Of a stretch of DNA of 17,638 nt, positions 5,784 to 14,130 are shown one piece after another. Each line of letters begins with the position of its first letter. The first letter of the stretch is position 1. The stretch is taken from positions 1 to 17,638 of the forward strand of contig CAZQIC010000105.1 of assembly GCA_964593555.1 (NCBI GenBank). Direction: 5' to 3'. Origin of the DNA: CAZQIC01 sp964593555 (GTDB taxonomy: Bacteria; Bacteroidota; Bacteroidia; JAFLBG01). A program made the translations under genes and the position numbers. Below the pieces are notes generated by a model, which was not told the origin of the DNA, ran no database searches, and saw only the letters and a list, made by a program, of their open reading frames with translations.

Positions 5784-8759
5784 TTACCTAAGAAGTGTAA
5801 TGTTTCCGCTCAATGATTTTTTATCACCGTTATCAAACTCCAGTTTAACCTGGTATACAAAAACGGCATTCGTTAACAGTTCACCTTTATACTTACCGTC
5901 CCATCCAATTGTAACATCCGTGGTTTCAAAAACTTTTTTACCCCAGCGGTCATATATCTCCAAATGAAAATCTTTTATGCAGCCACCACGCACATAAAAA
6001 ACATCATTGCTGTTATCGGTGTTTGGTGAAAAGAAATTTGGAATGAACAGTTCGTCACAATTAATATTTGTTACCAGTGTATCAACAATTACAATCATTG
6101 AGTCAACATCCGTACATCCACCCGGATTAGTTACTGTTACCGTATAAACCGTTGTTATTGTAGGAGAGGCTATGGGACTGGCACAGTTGGTGCATGTTAA
6201 TGCAGTTGGCGGGCTCCATTGATATGCTGCACCTCCTGTAGCATTTAAACCAATTGATGACCCTTGTATAATCGTTACATCCAGCCCGGCATTGGCTGCC
6301 GGATAAGATCCCACAAAAACCAACACGGAATCATAATTACCACATTGCCCGTTAAAAGTACTAACCGTATACGTTGTTGAAATAGCGGGAGTAACATTAA
6401 TTGCAGGTGTTGTAGCGTTAGTGCTCCACAGGTAATTAGTATTTCCACTTGCCAAGAGCGATGCTGTTTCGCCAGGACAAATTGAATCATTAAGACCTGC
6501 ATCAACAGGCGGTATATCTAAATTTATAGATACGTCAGCAGTATCAATGCAGCCATTTATATCCGTTCCAATAATTAAATAGCTTGTTGAAGCGTTTGGT
6601 TTTGCATAAGCATTGGATGTGTTGGTAGAACTTAACCCTGTAGCAGGCGTCCATAAAAAAGAATTGGCACCTGAAACATTTATCAATGCTGAATCACCTC
6701 TGCAAATAATTGTATCATTGGAAATAGTAAGAACAGGAGGAATATTTACTGTGACAGAATAAGTAGAAGTGTCCGCGCATCCATTTACATCAACTCCCAC
6801 TACGGTATATGTAGAAAAAGAAGTAGGAGTTGCAATAACATTTGTTCCATTAGTGGTATTTAATGTAGCTGCCGGAGACCAGGTATAAGTAAGAGCTCCA
6901 TGCCCGAGGAGTCCTGATGAGTTTCCTTTGCAAATAGAAGGAGTGCCTGTGATAAACACATCCGGTTCAACAAAAACCAACATAGAATCACGATAAGTTC
7001 CGGGGCAGGTTCCTACATAAAAGGTGGTGGAAACATACAATGGTCCTATAGGGAGATCCGGTCCGGTCCCTAATTGGTTTCCCCCGAAACGGGCATTGTA
7101 CCATACTAGGGAGGTACCTAATGGTACTGTACCCAGGAGTGCCGCAGAAATTGTATCTAAAATACCTTTGCAAACAGTATCCTTACCGGCAACATTTATA
7201 TGAAAATTAGTTATGCTTTGATTGACGGTCCCTACACCACCCTTCGTCGCGCCATTAGGAATAAATTCCGTTAATCCATCTGAATCGGTTGTCCCATTAT
7301 TTCCCCCGGTAGCTGTTTGTCCGGCCAATACATTTGAAACCGCCACATAACCACCGCCACCGCCACCGCCGGGGCCTTCGGCTTCATTTGTTGTACCAAC
7401 AGATGCCTTCACATCCTGAACACCTCCATTACCTCCATTGGCCTTGAGAACTAATCCACTCACATTACCCACAGAATTAATAATTATTGTACCGCCCGCA
7501 CCGCCGCCGCCTGCACCGTCATTCCCGGTAGTACCAAAAGTGCTTGAGCAACATGCATCATCTCCTTTAGATCCATTTGAAATTAGTTGTCCTGCACCGG
7601 AAACTGTTCCATAGCTCATTAAGTAAATCAGTCCGCCTCCGTTTCCACCTTTACCACCATCAGTATTATTTTGATCACCTGCACCACCGCCACCGCCAAG
7701 AAATAAACGACCTGTTGAATAATCTAAAGGTCTTCCTCCCATACCACCCTGGTTGTTGCGGCCATCTCCGCCCCATGAAGCATCATCGGGCCCCACTGCA
7801 AGTGCATTTAAATTGTTACCCGAAAAACTATATCCTCCTTGTCCACCACCACTGGAAACAAGAGTAGAGAATCCCATGAATTCCAACTCCCATGCTAAAG
7901 CCCAGTTTGGTGTACTCAAATTCGGCATTCCATGGCCACTCCATATAAGAGGATTACCACCATTGGCCCCGCCTCCGCCTCCTGCATTATGCGCATCGCC
8001 CCCTCCTCCGCCATTAGCAGCAGCACCTTTACAATATTTACCACCATAAATTGTATAATCGTTTTGGAATCCGGCAATACCTTCACCTTTTTCCGCACCA
8101 AGGGAATCGAGCGTGGAGCCAACATTATTAACTCCATATGTCGTATTATTATCCAACACTCCCCCTCTGAAACCTTTTCCGGTAACATCAATTTTTCCTA
8201 AGGAATTAATGACAGTATTTCCTTTCACTTCAATGGCCACAACACCTCCTACGCTTCCATTCCATGCATCTGCGGTAACATCAGCATTATTGATGGTTAG
8301 GGAAGCCATACGAGGAACACGTACGACCTGTACTTTTCCTGCCATGGTATAACTATTTTTTAATGGGCAGTCTAAATTAATAATTGAGGTTCCAGTAACT
8401 CCTTTCACCTGTACAAATTCATAAAGCCCGCAATTATTATAATTTATTATCTCACCCCATGTGCTATCTAAAGGACTGGCAATTGTGCCTGTCAATGTTC
8501 CACTGATAAGCGCTCCCTGCATTTGAATGATCATGATGAGGTCGCCACCTGCAAGTGAATTAGCAAAACGTCCGTTACCATTTAAACTATTGTCGGTGAC
8601 ATTTATCGAAACTACACCCGCATTGGCGTTCGATGCTAAAGAAGTATATTCATTTATTCGCTGGTTCGCGGTAGTTACAAACGTTGCCCCATCCTTACCA
8701 CGCTGCGCTAAAAGACTACTTGAAAAAGTAAGTAAAAAGATGAGTATTATGTATCTCAT
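5784..8759 (-). CDS. Glycine-rich type B T9SS-exported protein
   Basis: A 991-residue surface or secreted protein. Residues 1-19 are a signal peptide (cleavage after LLAQ). Residues 140-515 are a glycine-rich region in which hydrophobic beta-like runs (GGVVAIEVKG, GGTIIINSVG, GGGYVAVSN) alternate with loops of poly-Gly, Asn and Asp; I infer a beta-helix-like or glycine-loop fold. Residues 526-600 resemble the Ig-like domain associated with CHU_C. Four related repeats of about 65-80 residues follow (601-675, 676-752, 753-818, 819-895), several with CxGxS, a W-P/S core and a TTYTV strand; the first two end in D-NGC-DT. Residues 902-991 are the gliding-motility-associated C-terminal (CHU_C, type B sorting) domain, from FIPNFFSPN through EIYDRWGKKVFE to SGNITLLR. 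The C-terminal signal implies export by the type IX system and attachment to or release from the surface. The role could be adhesin or matrix protein. It sits between the acyltransferase gene (35 bp upstream) and the FAD protein gene (28 bp downstream). Confidence 0.9.
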   Translation of the reverse strand: MRYIILIFLLTFSSSLLAQRGKDGATFVTTANQRINEYTSLASNANAGVVSINVTDNSLNGNGRFANSLAGGDLIMIIQMQGALISGTLTGTIASPLDSTWGEIINYNNCGLYEFVQVKGVTGTSIINLDCPLKNSYTMAGKVQVVRVPRMASLTINNADVTADAWNGSVGGVVAIEVKGNTVINSLGKIDVTGKGFRGGVLDNNTTYGVNNVGSTLDSLGAEKGEGIAGFQNDYTIYGGKYCKGAAANGGGGGDAHNAGGGGGANGGNPLIWSGHGMPNLSTPNWALAWELEFMGFSTLVSSGGGQGGYSFSGNNLNALAVGPDDASWGGDGRNNQGGMGGRPLDYSTGRLFLGGGGGAGDQNNTDGGKGGNGGGLIYLMSYGTVSGAGQLISNGSKGDDACCSSTFGTTGNDGAGGGGAGGTIIINSVGNVSGLVLKANGGNGGVQDVKASVGTTNEAEGPGGGGGGGYVAVSNVLAGQTATGGNNGTTDSDGLTEFIPNGATKGGVGTVNQSITNFHINVAGKDTVCKGILDTISAALLGTVPLGTSLVWYNARFGGNQLGTGPDLPIGPLYVSTTFYVGTCPGTYRDSMLVFVEPDVFITGTPSICKGNSSGLLGHGALTYTWSPAATLNTTNGTNVIATPTSFSTYTVVGVDVNGCADTSTYSVTVNIPPVLTISNDTIICRGDSALINVSGANSFLWTPATGLSSTNTSNAYAKPNASTSYLIIGTDINGCIDTADVSINLDIPPVDAGLNDSICPGETASLLASGNTNYLWSTNATTPAINVTPAISTTYTVSTFNGQCGNYDSVLVFVGSYPAANAGLDVTIIQGSSIGLNATGGAAYQWSPPTALTCTNCASPIASPTITTVYTVTVTNPGGCTDVDSMIVIVDTLVTNINCDELFIPNFFSPNTDNSNDVFYVRGGCIKDFHLEIYDRWGKKVFETTDVTIGWDGKYKGELLTNAVFVYQVKLEFDNGDKKSLSGNITLLR

Positions 8760-8794
8760 AGGTTATTACCCGAAAGATACAAAATATTGAGGTT

Positions 8795-10021
8795 TTAAGA
8801 TAAAGCCGGGGCTACATTTTTAAATGGATCACGCATCACCCAAGTACTTGATTGCATGCGCTTAATAAAAGGCTTAATTATAAAATTAAATACAGGATTC
8901 ACATGCTTAATATAACAAACCAATTCATGAGGTTTTGCACCAACATTGCTTTTTATCTCGAGCGCAGTCCGGCCAAAAAGAATTTTGCCGGAACCCAATT
9001 CAATCGCTTCCGCTATGTAGTGATATAAAATGTTTTGATAAAGCTCATGTTTTTTATTTAATAAATTATCGAACCCAACAAAATGCGCCTCTACATCTTT
9101 TTTATCTCCCACAATAAAATATGACTTAAAGGCGACTAATTCTTCACCCACAAAATACCCCGTAAACACAAAGCGATCTTTAAATGCTTTTTTTAATCCT
9201 AAAAAAGTTTCGATAGAATAAGCCGCTGGTTTAAACCTGGCCTTGTCGTGCAACACCATATATAGCTGCATTATCTTATCTTCGTTTGCTTTTATCTCTT
9301 TATGATCAAGCTGTTTTTGTATTACATCAGTTCCTTTCTTCAAAATACTTTTTGCACGTACACGATACTTTGATGAAAGACTAGAAAGGTAATCGTCAAA
9401 TTTTTTCCAAGAGGGATCTATATCGAGGATCATATTAGGATCGACCTTAAAGGCATTAAAATGTTTTTTCTTTAGTTGAGCAGAATAGCGGACCGATGAC
9501 TCATAAAAATCTTTGATCAATACCATTGAAACAGGATCAGTACTTTCCTCTTCGGCAATAACGGTATCTATCATTTTATTCAACCAATCGGAAGCATCAG
9601 CAGCCTTCATCATTTCTTTATCGAAAGAGAAACCATGCTCCCCACTGATAAAAATATTACCACAAACAAGCAGCCTTATTTTAATGCAATCAGTATGATC
9701 ACCAACCCTTTTTTGTACATATTTTCCGGGGCAATTTAAAGGGACCGACTTAAGAAAATTACCAATACTATTATCTTCAACATCTATCAATTGGATATAA
9801 GCTGAACAATAATATTTTCCGTCAATAGAAACGCTAACATAACGACAAGTAATGTTTTGTGGTGAATTGTTCTCAAATGCATCCAGGTATTCCGGGGAAA
9901 GAAAAGCGGAAGAACCATCGGAAGGTTGAGGCCACTGAGCCGGAGGAACATCCTCAATAGAATTATAAATCGCAATAACAGGCTGAATTAAACTTCTCTT
10001 TTTGCTCTTTTGCGTTAACAT
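8795..10021 (-). CDS. GNAT/FemAB-like acyltransferase family protein
   Basis: A 408-residue protein resembling the Acetyltransf_6 (PF13480) type GNAT-fold proteins of Bacteroidota. Visible features are a conserved substrate-side segment YLSSLSSKYRVRAKSILKK and a C-terminal GNAT core (FTGYFVGEELVAFKSYFIVGDKKDVEAHFVGFD, then NILYHYIAEAIELGSGKILFGRTALEIKSNVGA). No signal peptide; cytoplasmic. The donor and acceptor are unknown; relatives act on cell-envelope polymers or amino-acyl groups. The frame stays open to 10270, but those extra 83 codons overlap the divergent CxxCxxCC gene and look non-native. The start is set at the ATG ending at 10021 because a perfect TATGTTTG -7 box lies 14 bases upstream. 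It is the first gene of a minus-strand unit with the T9SS protein and the FAD protein. Confidence 0.75.
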   Translation of the reverse strand: MLTQKSKKRSLIQPVIAIYNSIEDVPPAQWPQPSDGSSAFLSPEYLDAFENNSPQNITCRYVSVSIDGKYYCSAYIQLIDVEDNSIGNFLKSVPLNCPGKYVQKRVGDHTDCIKIRLLVCGNIFISGEHGFSFDKEMMKAADASDWLNKMIDTVIAEEESTDPVSMVLIKDFYESSVRYSAQLKKKHFNAFKVDPNMILDIDPSWKKFDDYLSSLSSKYRVRAKSILKKGTDVIQKQLDHKEIKANEDKIMQLYMVLHDKARFKPAAYSIETFLGLKKAFKDRFVFTGYFVGEELVAFKSYFIVGDKKDVEAHFVGFDNLLNKKHELYQNILYHYIAEAIELGSGKILFGRTALEIKSNVGAKPHELVCYIKHVNPVFNFIIKPFIKRMQSSTWVMRDPFKNVAPALS

Positions 10022-10035
10022 AATTGATATTGAAC

Positions 10036-10043
10036 CAAACATA
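10036..10043 (-). promoter_or_regulatory. -7 box TATGTTTG for the acyltransferase unit
   Basis: On the minus strand this reads TATGTTTG, an exact match to the Bacteroidota -7 consensus TAnnTTTG. It ends 14 bases before the ATG at 10021, giving a short 5' leader of about 10 bases. No clear -33 TTG is present at the usual spacing. Confidence 0.55.
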
Positions 10044-10058
10044 AAAATAACAATGTTA

Positions 10059-10066
10059 TATATTTG
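10059..10066 (+). promoter_or_regulatory. -7 box TATATTTG for the CxxCxxCC gene
   Basis: TATATTTG matches the Bacteroidota -7 consensus exactly. Transcription from it would begin around 10071, downstream of the ATG at 10068, which supports the ATG at 10095 as the true start. It lies 15 bases from the opposing box at 10036-10043. No good -33 TTG is visible (TTG at 10030-10032 is too far away). Confidence 0.55.
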
Positions 10067-10094
10067 TATGACGAAAAGCGAAAAAATATATTTT

Positions 10095-10580
10095 ATGGAT
10101 ATTAAAAATCTGGAATCCTTATCAAAAAGGGCACAACCCGGTACAAAAAAGCTTTTTGAAAAACTTAAAAAGGCCAGACCTTCTAATCTTGATGAGGTTA
10201 CTGCTGATCTAAATGATGAAATATTTGAACGTATAGATTGTCTTACCTGTGCCAACTGCTGTAAAACCACGAGCCCTATCTTTTATGAGAAAGATGTTGA
10301 GCGACTGGCAAAACACTTTAAGATTAGGCCCGCAGAATTCGTAGAAAAATACCTGCATAAGGATGAAGACAACGATTATGTGCTTAACGCGGCTCCCTGC
10401 CCTTTCCTTGCACCCGATAACTATTGCATGGTTTATGAACACAGACCTAATGCCTGTAGGGAATATCCTCATCTTAAAAGAAAACGATTTTACCAATTAC
10501 TGGATCTTGCCATAAAAAACACGGCGGTATGTCCGGCAGTTTATGAAGCAGCCGAGCGGTTGAAAAACATTTACAGATAG
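10095..10580 (+). CDS. YkgJ-type CxxCxxCC cysteine cluster protein
   Basis: A 161-residue protein of the YkgJ / CxxCxxCC family (PF03692), thought to bind Zn or an iron-sulfur cluster; its biochemical role is not established. The motif is C49LTC52ANC55C56, followed by APCPFL (Cys102), YCMVYEHRPNACREYPH (Cys111 and Cys121, residues 110-126) and AVCPAV (Cys146), the full set of family cysteines. The N-terminal 45 residues are charged and helical. The frame extends upstream to 10002 and has an ATG at 10068, but a perfect -7 box at 10059-10066 and overlap with the divergent gene favour the ATG at 10095. The DUF2179 gene follows 32 bp later with its own -7 box. Confidence 0.88.
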   Translation: MDIKNLESLSKRAQPGTKKLFEKLKKARPSNLDEVTADLNDEIFERIDCLTCANCCKTTSPIFYEKDVERLAKHFKIRPAEFVEKYLHKDEDNDYVLNAAPCPFLAPDNYCMVYEHRPNACREYPHLKRKRFYQLLDLAIKNTAVCPAVYEAAERLKNIYR

Positions 10581-10594
10581 TAGCGGTCTTTTCT

Positions 10595-10602
10595 TACATT
10601 TG
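10595..10602 (+). promoter_or_regulatory. -7 box TACATTTG for the DUF2179 gene
   Basis: TACATTTG fits the Bacteroidota -7 consensus TAnnTTTG. It lies 10 bases before the ATG at 10613, implying a very short leader or near-leaderless transcript. No TTG occurs at the expected -33 distance. Confidence 0.5.
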
Positions 10603-10612
10603 CATATATAAT

Positions 10613-11206
10613 ATGTTATTAGATATAACTACTGCAGGGTTTGATTATTACAGTTGGATTGGACTCCCATTGCTTATTTTTTGTTCTAGGTTGTGTGATG
10701 TAACGCTTAATACATTGCGCCATGTGCTAAGCACGAAGGGTTACAAAAAAATTCCGCCTTTACTGGGATTTGTAGAAGTTCTTATCTGGCTCATTGTAAT
10801 TGGACAAGTAATGAAGAACCTAAATAACGCCGCATGTTATATTGCCTGGGCCGCAGGTTTCGCAACAGGAAATTATCTTGGTTTGATCATTGAAGAAAAA
10901 TTGGCACTGGGTCTGCAAATAGTACGCATTATTACCAACCGGGATTGTAACAATTTATTAGTAGCATTAAAGAATGCCAATCATGGCATAACCGTGGTAG
11001 ATGGAGAAGGAGCAAAAGGTCCTGTTAAATTAATTTACACCATTGCAAAGAGAGAAAATATAAGAGGTATCACGCGTATTATTAACGAACATACACCCGG
11101 AGCATTTTATTCTATTGAAGATATCAGGAACTCCAAGCAGGGTGTATTTTCTGGTAACTCAAGCAGGCTTTCTAGTATAAAGAATTTTATTTCTAAAAGA
11201 CCATGA
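10613..11206 (+). CDS. UPF0316/DUF2179 membrane protein
   Basis: A 197-residue inner-membrane protein of the UPF0316 family. The N-terminal DUF5698-like half has three hydrophobic helices: about 12-26 (YSWIGLPLLIFCSRL), 50-66 (LGFVEVLIWLIVIGQVM) and 73-92 (ACYIAWAAGFATGNYLGLII), with the conserved RLCDVTLNTLRHV segment (26-38) between the first two. The C-terminal soluble half carries the DUF2179 domain, a ferredoxin-like fold also found in YitT-type proteins: GITVVDGEGAKGPVKLIYTIAKR (about 126-148), then TRIINEHTPGAFYSIEDIR. A nucleotide or small-molecule sensing role is suspected for this domain in general but is not shown here. Length is normal. Confidence 0.9.
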   Translation: MLLDITTAGFDYYSWIGLPLLIFCSRLCDVTLNTLRHVLSTKGYKKIPPLLGFVEVLIWLIVIGQVMKNLNNAACYIAWAAGFATGNYLGLIIEEKLALGLQIVRIITNRDCNNLLVALKNANHGITVVDGEGAKGPVKLIYTIAKRENIRGITRIINEHTPGAFYSIEDIRNSKQGVFSGNSSRLSSIKNFISKRP

Positions 11207-11271
11207 TTTTTTTCCGTATTAGGATTATTTTTTTGAAATTTATAATATCTTAGTTAAAAATCAGCAGCTAT

Positions 11272-11874
11272 ATGATTTACAGGTTTAGAGTAACATTTGA
11301 AGATCATGATGAAATTTTCAGGGAGATAGATATTCGTTCCAATCAAACATTTGAAGAATTACATGTGTGCATTCAAAAATCAATTGGATTTGACAATGCG
11401 CATAACGCTTCATTTTATATAAGCGATGATTACTGGAGAAAAGGAACAGAAATAACATTAAAGAATGAAACCGAGCAGGAGAAAAAATTAATGGCGAAAT
11501 CCAAATTGGGTGCGTTCATTGAAGATCCACATCAAAAACTACTTTACCTTTTTGACTTTAACGCCGGCTGGCATTTTTATATTGAATTGATCAAGATTCT
11601 GGATGCTGATCCAAAATCGACCTACCCAAGAGCAAGCAAATCGGCAGGTATAGCGCCTAACCAGTATAAAATTGTAAATATTGCTCCTCCGGTTGTTGAA
11701 GATGAAGACGAAGAAGAAGCCACCGAAAAAAAGGAAAAAATATTCAGCAGTGAAGAAAGCTGGGAAGATGAAGATGCGATGGAAGATGATATGATAGAGG
11801 TAAAAGATGAAGACGAGCCGGCAGAAGAAGGTGATGAAGCTGAACCAGAAGTAGCAGAAGATCCTGAAGAGTAA
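11272..11874 (+). CDS. pRiA4b ORF-3-like protein with acidic tail
   Basis: A 200-residue protein resembling the plasmid pRiA4b ORF-3 family (PF07929). The folded part (about 1-135) has the YRFRVTFEDHDEIFREIDI strand pair, FEELHVCIQKSIGFDNAHNASFYI (about 28-51) and LLYLFDFNAGWHFYIEL, the family's 'Y-x-FDFGD-xW'-type block with Asp and Trp kept. From about residue 143 the protein becomes a strongly acidic, low-complexity tail of Asp and Glu with a few Lys and Ser, probably disordered. The function is unknown. It lies 57 bp upstream of miaA on the same strand; I recall this pairing as common in Bacteroidota, but cannot confirm that here. Confidence 0.82.
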   Translation: MIYRFRVTFEDHDEIFREIDIRSNQTFEELHVCIQKSIGFDNAHNASFYISDDYWRKGTEITLKNETEQEKKLMAKSKLGAFIEDPHQKLLYLFDFNAGWHFYIELIKILDADPKSTYPRASKSAGIAPNQYKIVNIAPPVVEDEDEEEATEKKEKIFSSEESWEDEDAMEDDMIEVKDEDEPAEEGDEAEPEVAEDPEE

Positions 11875-11931
11875 GATTAATTTTCTACATACCATTATGC
11901 CAAGCAATTGTAATGTGTTTAACTTCTTGCT

Positions 11932-12870
11932 ATGGCGCTGAACTTTTTGATATTTGTTGTTGGCCCCACCGCCATTGGTAAAACCAATACAAGTATTCAT
12001 CTCGCAAAACATTTTAACGCACCCATTCTTTCCGCCGACTCGCGGCAATTTTTTAAAGAAATGAACATTGGCACAGCTAAACCTTCTGAAGAAGAGTTAA
12101 GCATGGCCAAACATTATTTCATCAACAACAAAAGCATTCATGATAATTATAATGTTGGATTGTTTGAAATGGAAAGTATTGAGACTCTTGATTCAATTTA
12201 TAAGTCGGGAAATATCGCAATTGTAGTTGGAGGTTCCGGACTTTACATCAATGCTATTTGCGATGGATTAGATGAGTTGCCGGAAACAGAAGAAGGTGTT
12301 AGAGAAGAACTGATAAAATTACATCAAGAAAAAGGAATTACTCAGTTACAGGAATTGTTAAAACAACATGATCCGGTTTATTACAACGAAGTAGACATTC
12401 AAAACCCACAACGTATAATGCGGGCTCTGGAAGTTTGTATAAGCAGCGGTACGCCTTTTTCTACTTTTCGAAAAAAAAAATCTGTGCCGAGAAATTTTAT
12501 ACCAATTAAGATCGGTCTGAATATTGACCGTGAAGAATTATACAAAAAAATAAATCTGCGTGTAGATGAGATGATGAAGAATGGTTTATTAGAAGAAGTG
12601 AAACAATTTCTGCAATACAAAACACTTAATCCACTACAAACAGTGGGGTACAAAGAACTCTTCGATTATTTGGAAAATAAAATTTCATTAGAGGAAGCAG
12701 TAGAAAAAACAAAACAGAACACCCGAAATTTTGCCAAGCGCCAGCTTACCTGGTTCAGGAAGGATATGAATATTAAATGGTTTGAACCATTGCAGCAGGA
12801 TGAAATAATTAAATATATAGAGACTATAATTCTACAAAACAATAATGCTGGGGATAATAAGGGATTATAA
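11932..12870 (+). CDS. miaA: tRNA dimethylallyltransferase MiaA
   Basis: A 312-residue MiaA. It transfers the dimethylallyl group from DMAPP to N6 of A37 in tRNAs reading UNN codons (i6A37). The P-loop GPTAIGKT is at 11-18, SADSRQ at 34-39 with the catalytic Asp36, then NIGTAKP (45-51). VVGGSGLYINAICDGLDELP, NPQRIMRALEV, TVGYKELFDYL and the C-terminal NTRNFAKRQLTWFRKD block are all intact. Length is normal for Bacteroidota. The ATG has no Shine-Dalgarno sequence, as usual in the phylum. The last 26 bases overlap the start of the MFS gene, so translation of the two is probably coupled. Confidence 0.97.
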   Translation: MALNFLIFVVGPTAIGKTNTSIHLAKHFNAPILSADSRQFFKEMNIGTAKPSEEELSMAKHYFINNKSIHDNYNVGLFEMESIETLDSIYKSGNIAIVVGGSGLYINAICDGLDELPETEEGVREELIKLHQEKGITQLQELLKQHDPVYYNEVDIQNPQRIMRALEVCISSGTPFSTFRKKKSVPRNFIPIKIGLNIDREELYKKINLRVDEMMKNGLLEEVKQFLQYKTLNPLQTVGYKELFDYLENKISLEEAVEKTKQNTRNFAKRQLTWFRKDMNIKWFEPLQQDEIIKYIETIILQNNNAGDNKGL

Positions 12871-14101
12871 ACACGTAGAGCGCCCGGTTCTGTATTTGGT
12901 GGTGGCTGAATTTTTTATTCAGCTCATCAACTCTTCTTTTATGGTTATCCAGCCTTTGTATATGAAAGCGGAGGGATTTGATGATGGGTCAACTGCAGGG
13001 TATATTTCATATCGTTTTTTAGGAGTATTGTTATTGGCACTGCCCGTAGGACTTTTCATTAAAAAGAGAAGGTTGAAACCCTTGTTCTATCTCTCTTCAT
13101 TCGCTGTGCCCACTTTCGCGCTGCTCATCATTTTCTCTATACATGAGCATATTCATTGGCTCATTAATGTTTCGCAATTTTTATGGGGCAGCTCTTTTAC
13201 TTTTTTACAGATATGCAGTTTACCTTTCATATTACGCAACGCAAAAAAAGAAACACATACAGAAGCTATTGCACTTAATTACTCCACCTGGAGTTTCGCC
13301 GGGATACTTGGCGGATTTATTATTGGCGTTTTAAGCTGGTACAATGCGTCCTTGTTTAACGAAGAAAATATTCTCATCATCATTTCCATCTTAGGATACA
13401 TAGGCGTTTATTTTGTTTACAAAATAAGTATCAAAGAAAATGTTCCCACGAATGAAACTATTCGAAAAGAAAAAATGCTTGGCTTATGGGATTTTGATTG
13501 GGTACTAATTACAAAATCAATGATCCCAACGGTGATCATAGCAGTTGGTGCAGGACTCACCATACCATTTATGAGTTTATTTTTTTCCAATGTACACAAC
13601 ATGAGTACAGGAACTTTTTCTGTGGTAACATCAATCACCTCTATACTGGTAGCTATTTGCGCCATGCTTGTTCCAAGAATAAAAAGAGGTATTGGCTATA
13701 AAGTAGCGGTCCCTGCAACTCAAAGCGTTGCTGTTATTTCATTATTTTGCCTCGCCACTACACAATATTACAGTCAATATCCAATAGCGGTTTACATTGC
13801 GATTTTTTGTTTTATGATACGCCAGCCTCTCATGAATCTTGCCAGCCCAATGACATCAGAGATTGTGATGAGTTATGTTGGAAGTAAGAACAGGGAAATG
13901 GTAAGTGCGTTAACTTCTGCTATTTGGTCGGGCAGCTGGTTTATAAGTTCCCGCATTTTTAAAGTACTCAGAGATGGTGGACATGCTTATGTTAGTGTAT
14001 TTTTGATAACAGCAACATTATATGCTATTGGAGTGGTTTGGTATTATTTTTTGATACTTGACTACGATCGCCGGGAGCAAGCCGGACTCATAGAAAAATA
14101 A
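12845..14101 (+). CDS. MFS transporter
   Basis: A 418-residue polytopic membrane protein with about 12 hydrophobic segments in two halves, split by a charged cytoplasmic loop (ENVPTNETIRKEKMLG, about 200-215). The first half contains YISYRFLGVLLLALPVGLFIKKRRLKPLFYL, which fits the MFS loop 2-3 region with its basic cluster. The second half starts at about residue 222 (WVLITKSMIPTVIIAVGAGLTIPF). The substrate cannot be predicted. The ATG lies inside the 3' end of miaA in another frame (26-bp overlap), and no in-frame ATG downstream would leave the first helix intact. The downstream REP-like palindrome may help end the transcript. Confidence 0.88.
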   Translation: MLGIIRDYKHVERPVLYLVVAEFFIQLINSSFMVIQPLYMKAEGFDDGSTAGYISYRFLGVLLLALPVGLFIKKRRLKPLFYLSSFAVPTFALLIIFSIHEHIHWLINVSQFLWGSSFTFLQICSLPFILRNAKKETHTEAIALNYSTWSFAGILGGFIIGVLSWYNASLFNEENILIIISILGYIGVYFVYKISIKENVPTNETIRKEKMLGLWDFDWVLITKSMIPTVIIAVGAGLTIPFMSLFFSNVHNMSTGTFSVVTSITSILVAICAMLVPRIKRGIGYKVAVPATQSVAVISLFCLATTQYYSQYPIAVYIAIFCFMIRQPLMNLASPMTSEIVMSYVGSKNREMVSALTSAIWSGSWFISSRIFKVLRDGGHAYVSVFLITATLYAIGVVWYYFLILDYDRREQAGLIEK

Positions 14102-14130
14102 TTTGAAACAATATTATATCCACTATAGCA

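Noticed and set aside
7753..8049. Proline-rich plus-strand reading frame
   Set aside because: It is the antisense image of the poly-glycine codons in the T9SS protein gene.
10002..10094. Upstream starts for the CxxCxxCC gene (10002 and 10068)
   Set aside because: Both lie at or before the expected transcription start from the TATATTTG box, and the added residues do not look like part of the family.
10022..10270. 83-codon N-terminal extension of the acyltransferase frame
   Set aside because: It overlaps the divergent CxxCxxCC coding region, has no family similarity that I can see, and lies upstream of a perfect -7 box for the shorter start.
11700..11860. GAAGAT/GAAGAA-type DNA repeat
   Set aside because: It is irregular and explained by Asp/Glu codons of the acidic tail, not by tandem repetition.
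13441..13458. parS-like sequence TGTTCCCACGAATGAAAC
   Set aside because: Spacing and centre do not match the 16-bp palindromic parS consensus, and it lies within the MFS coding region.
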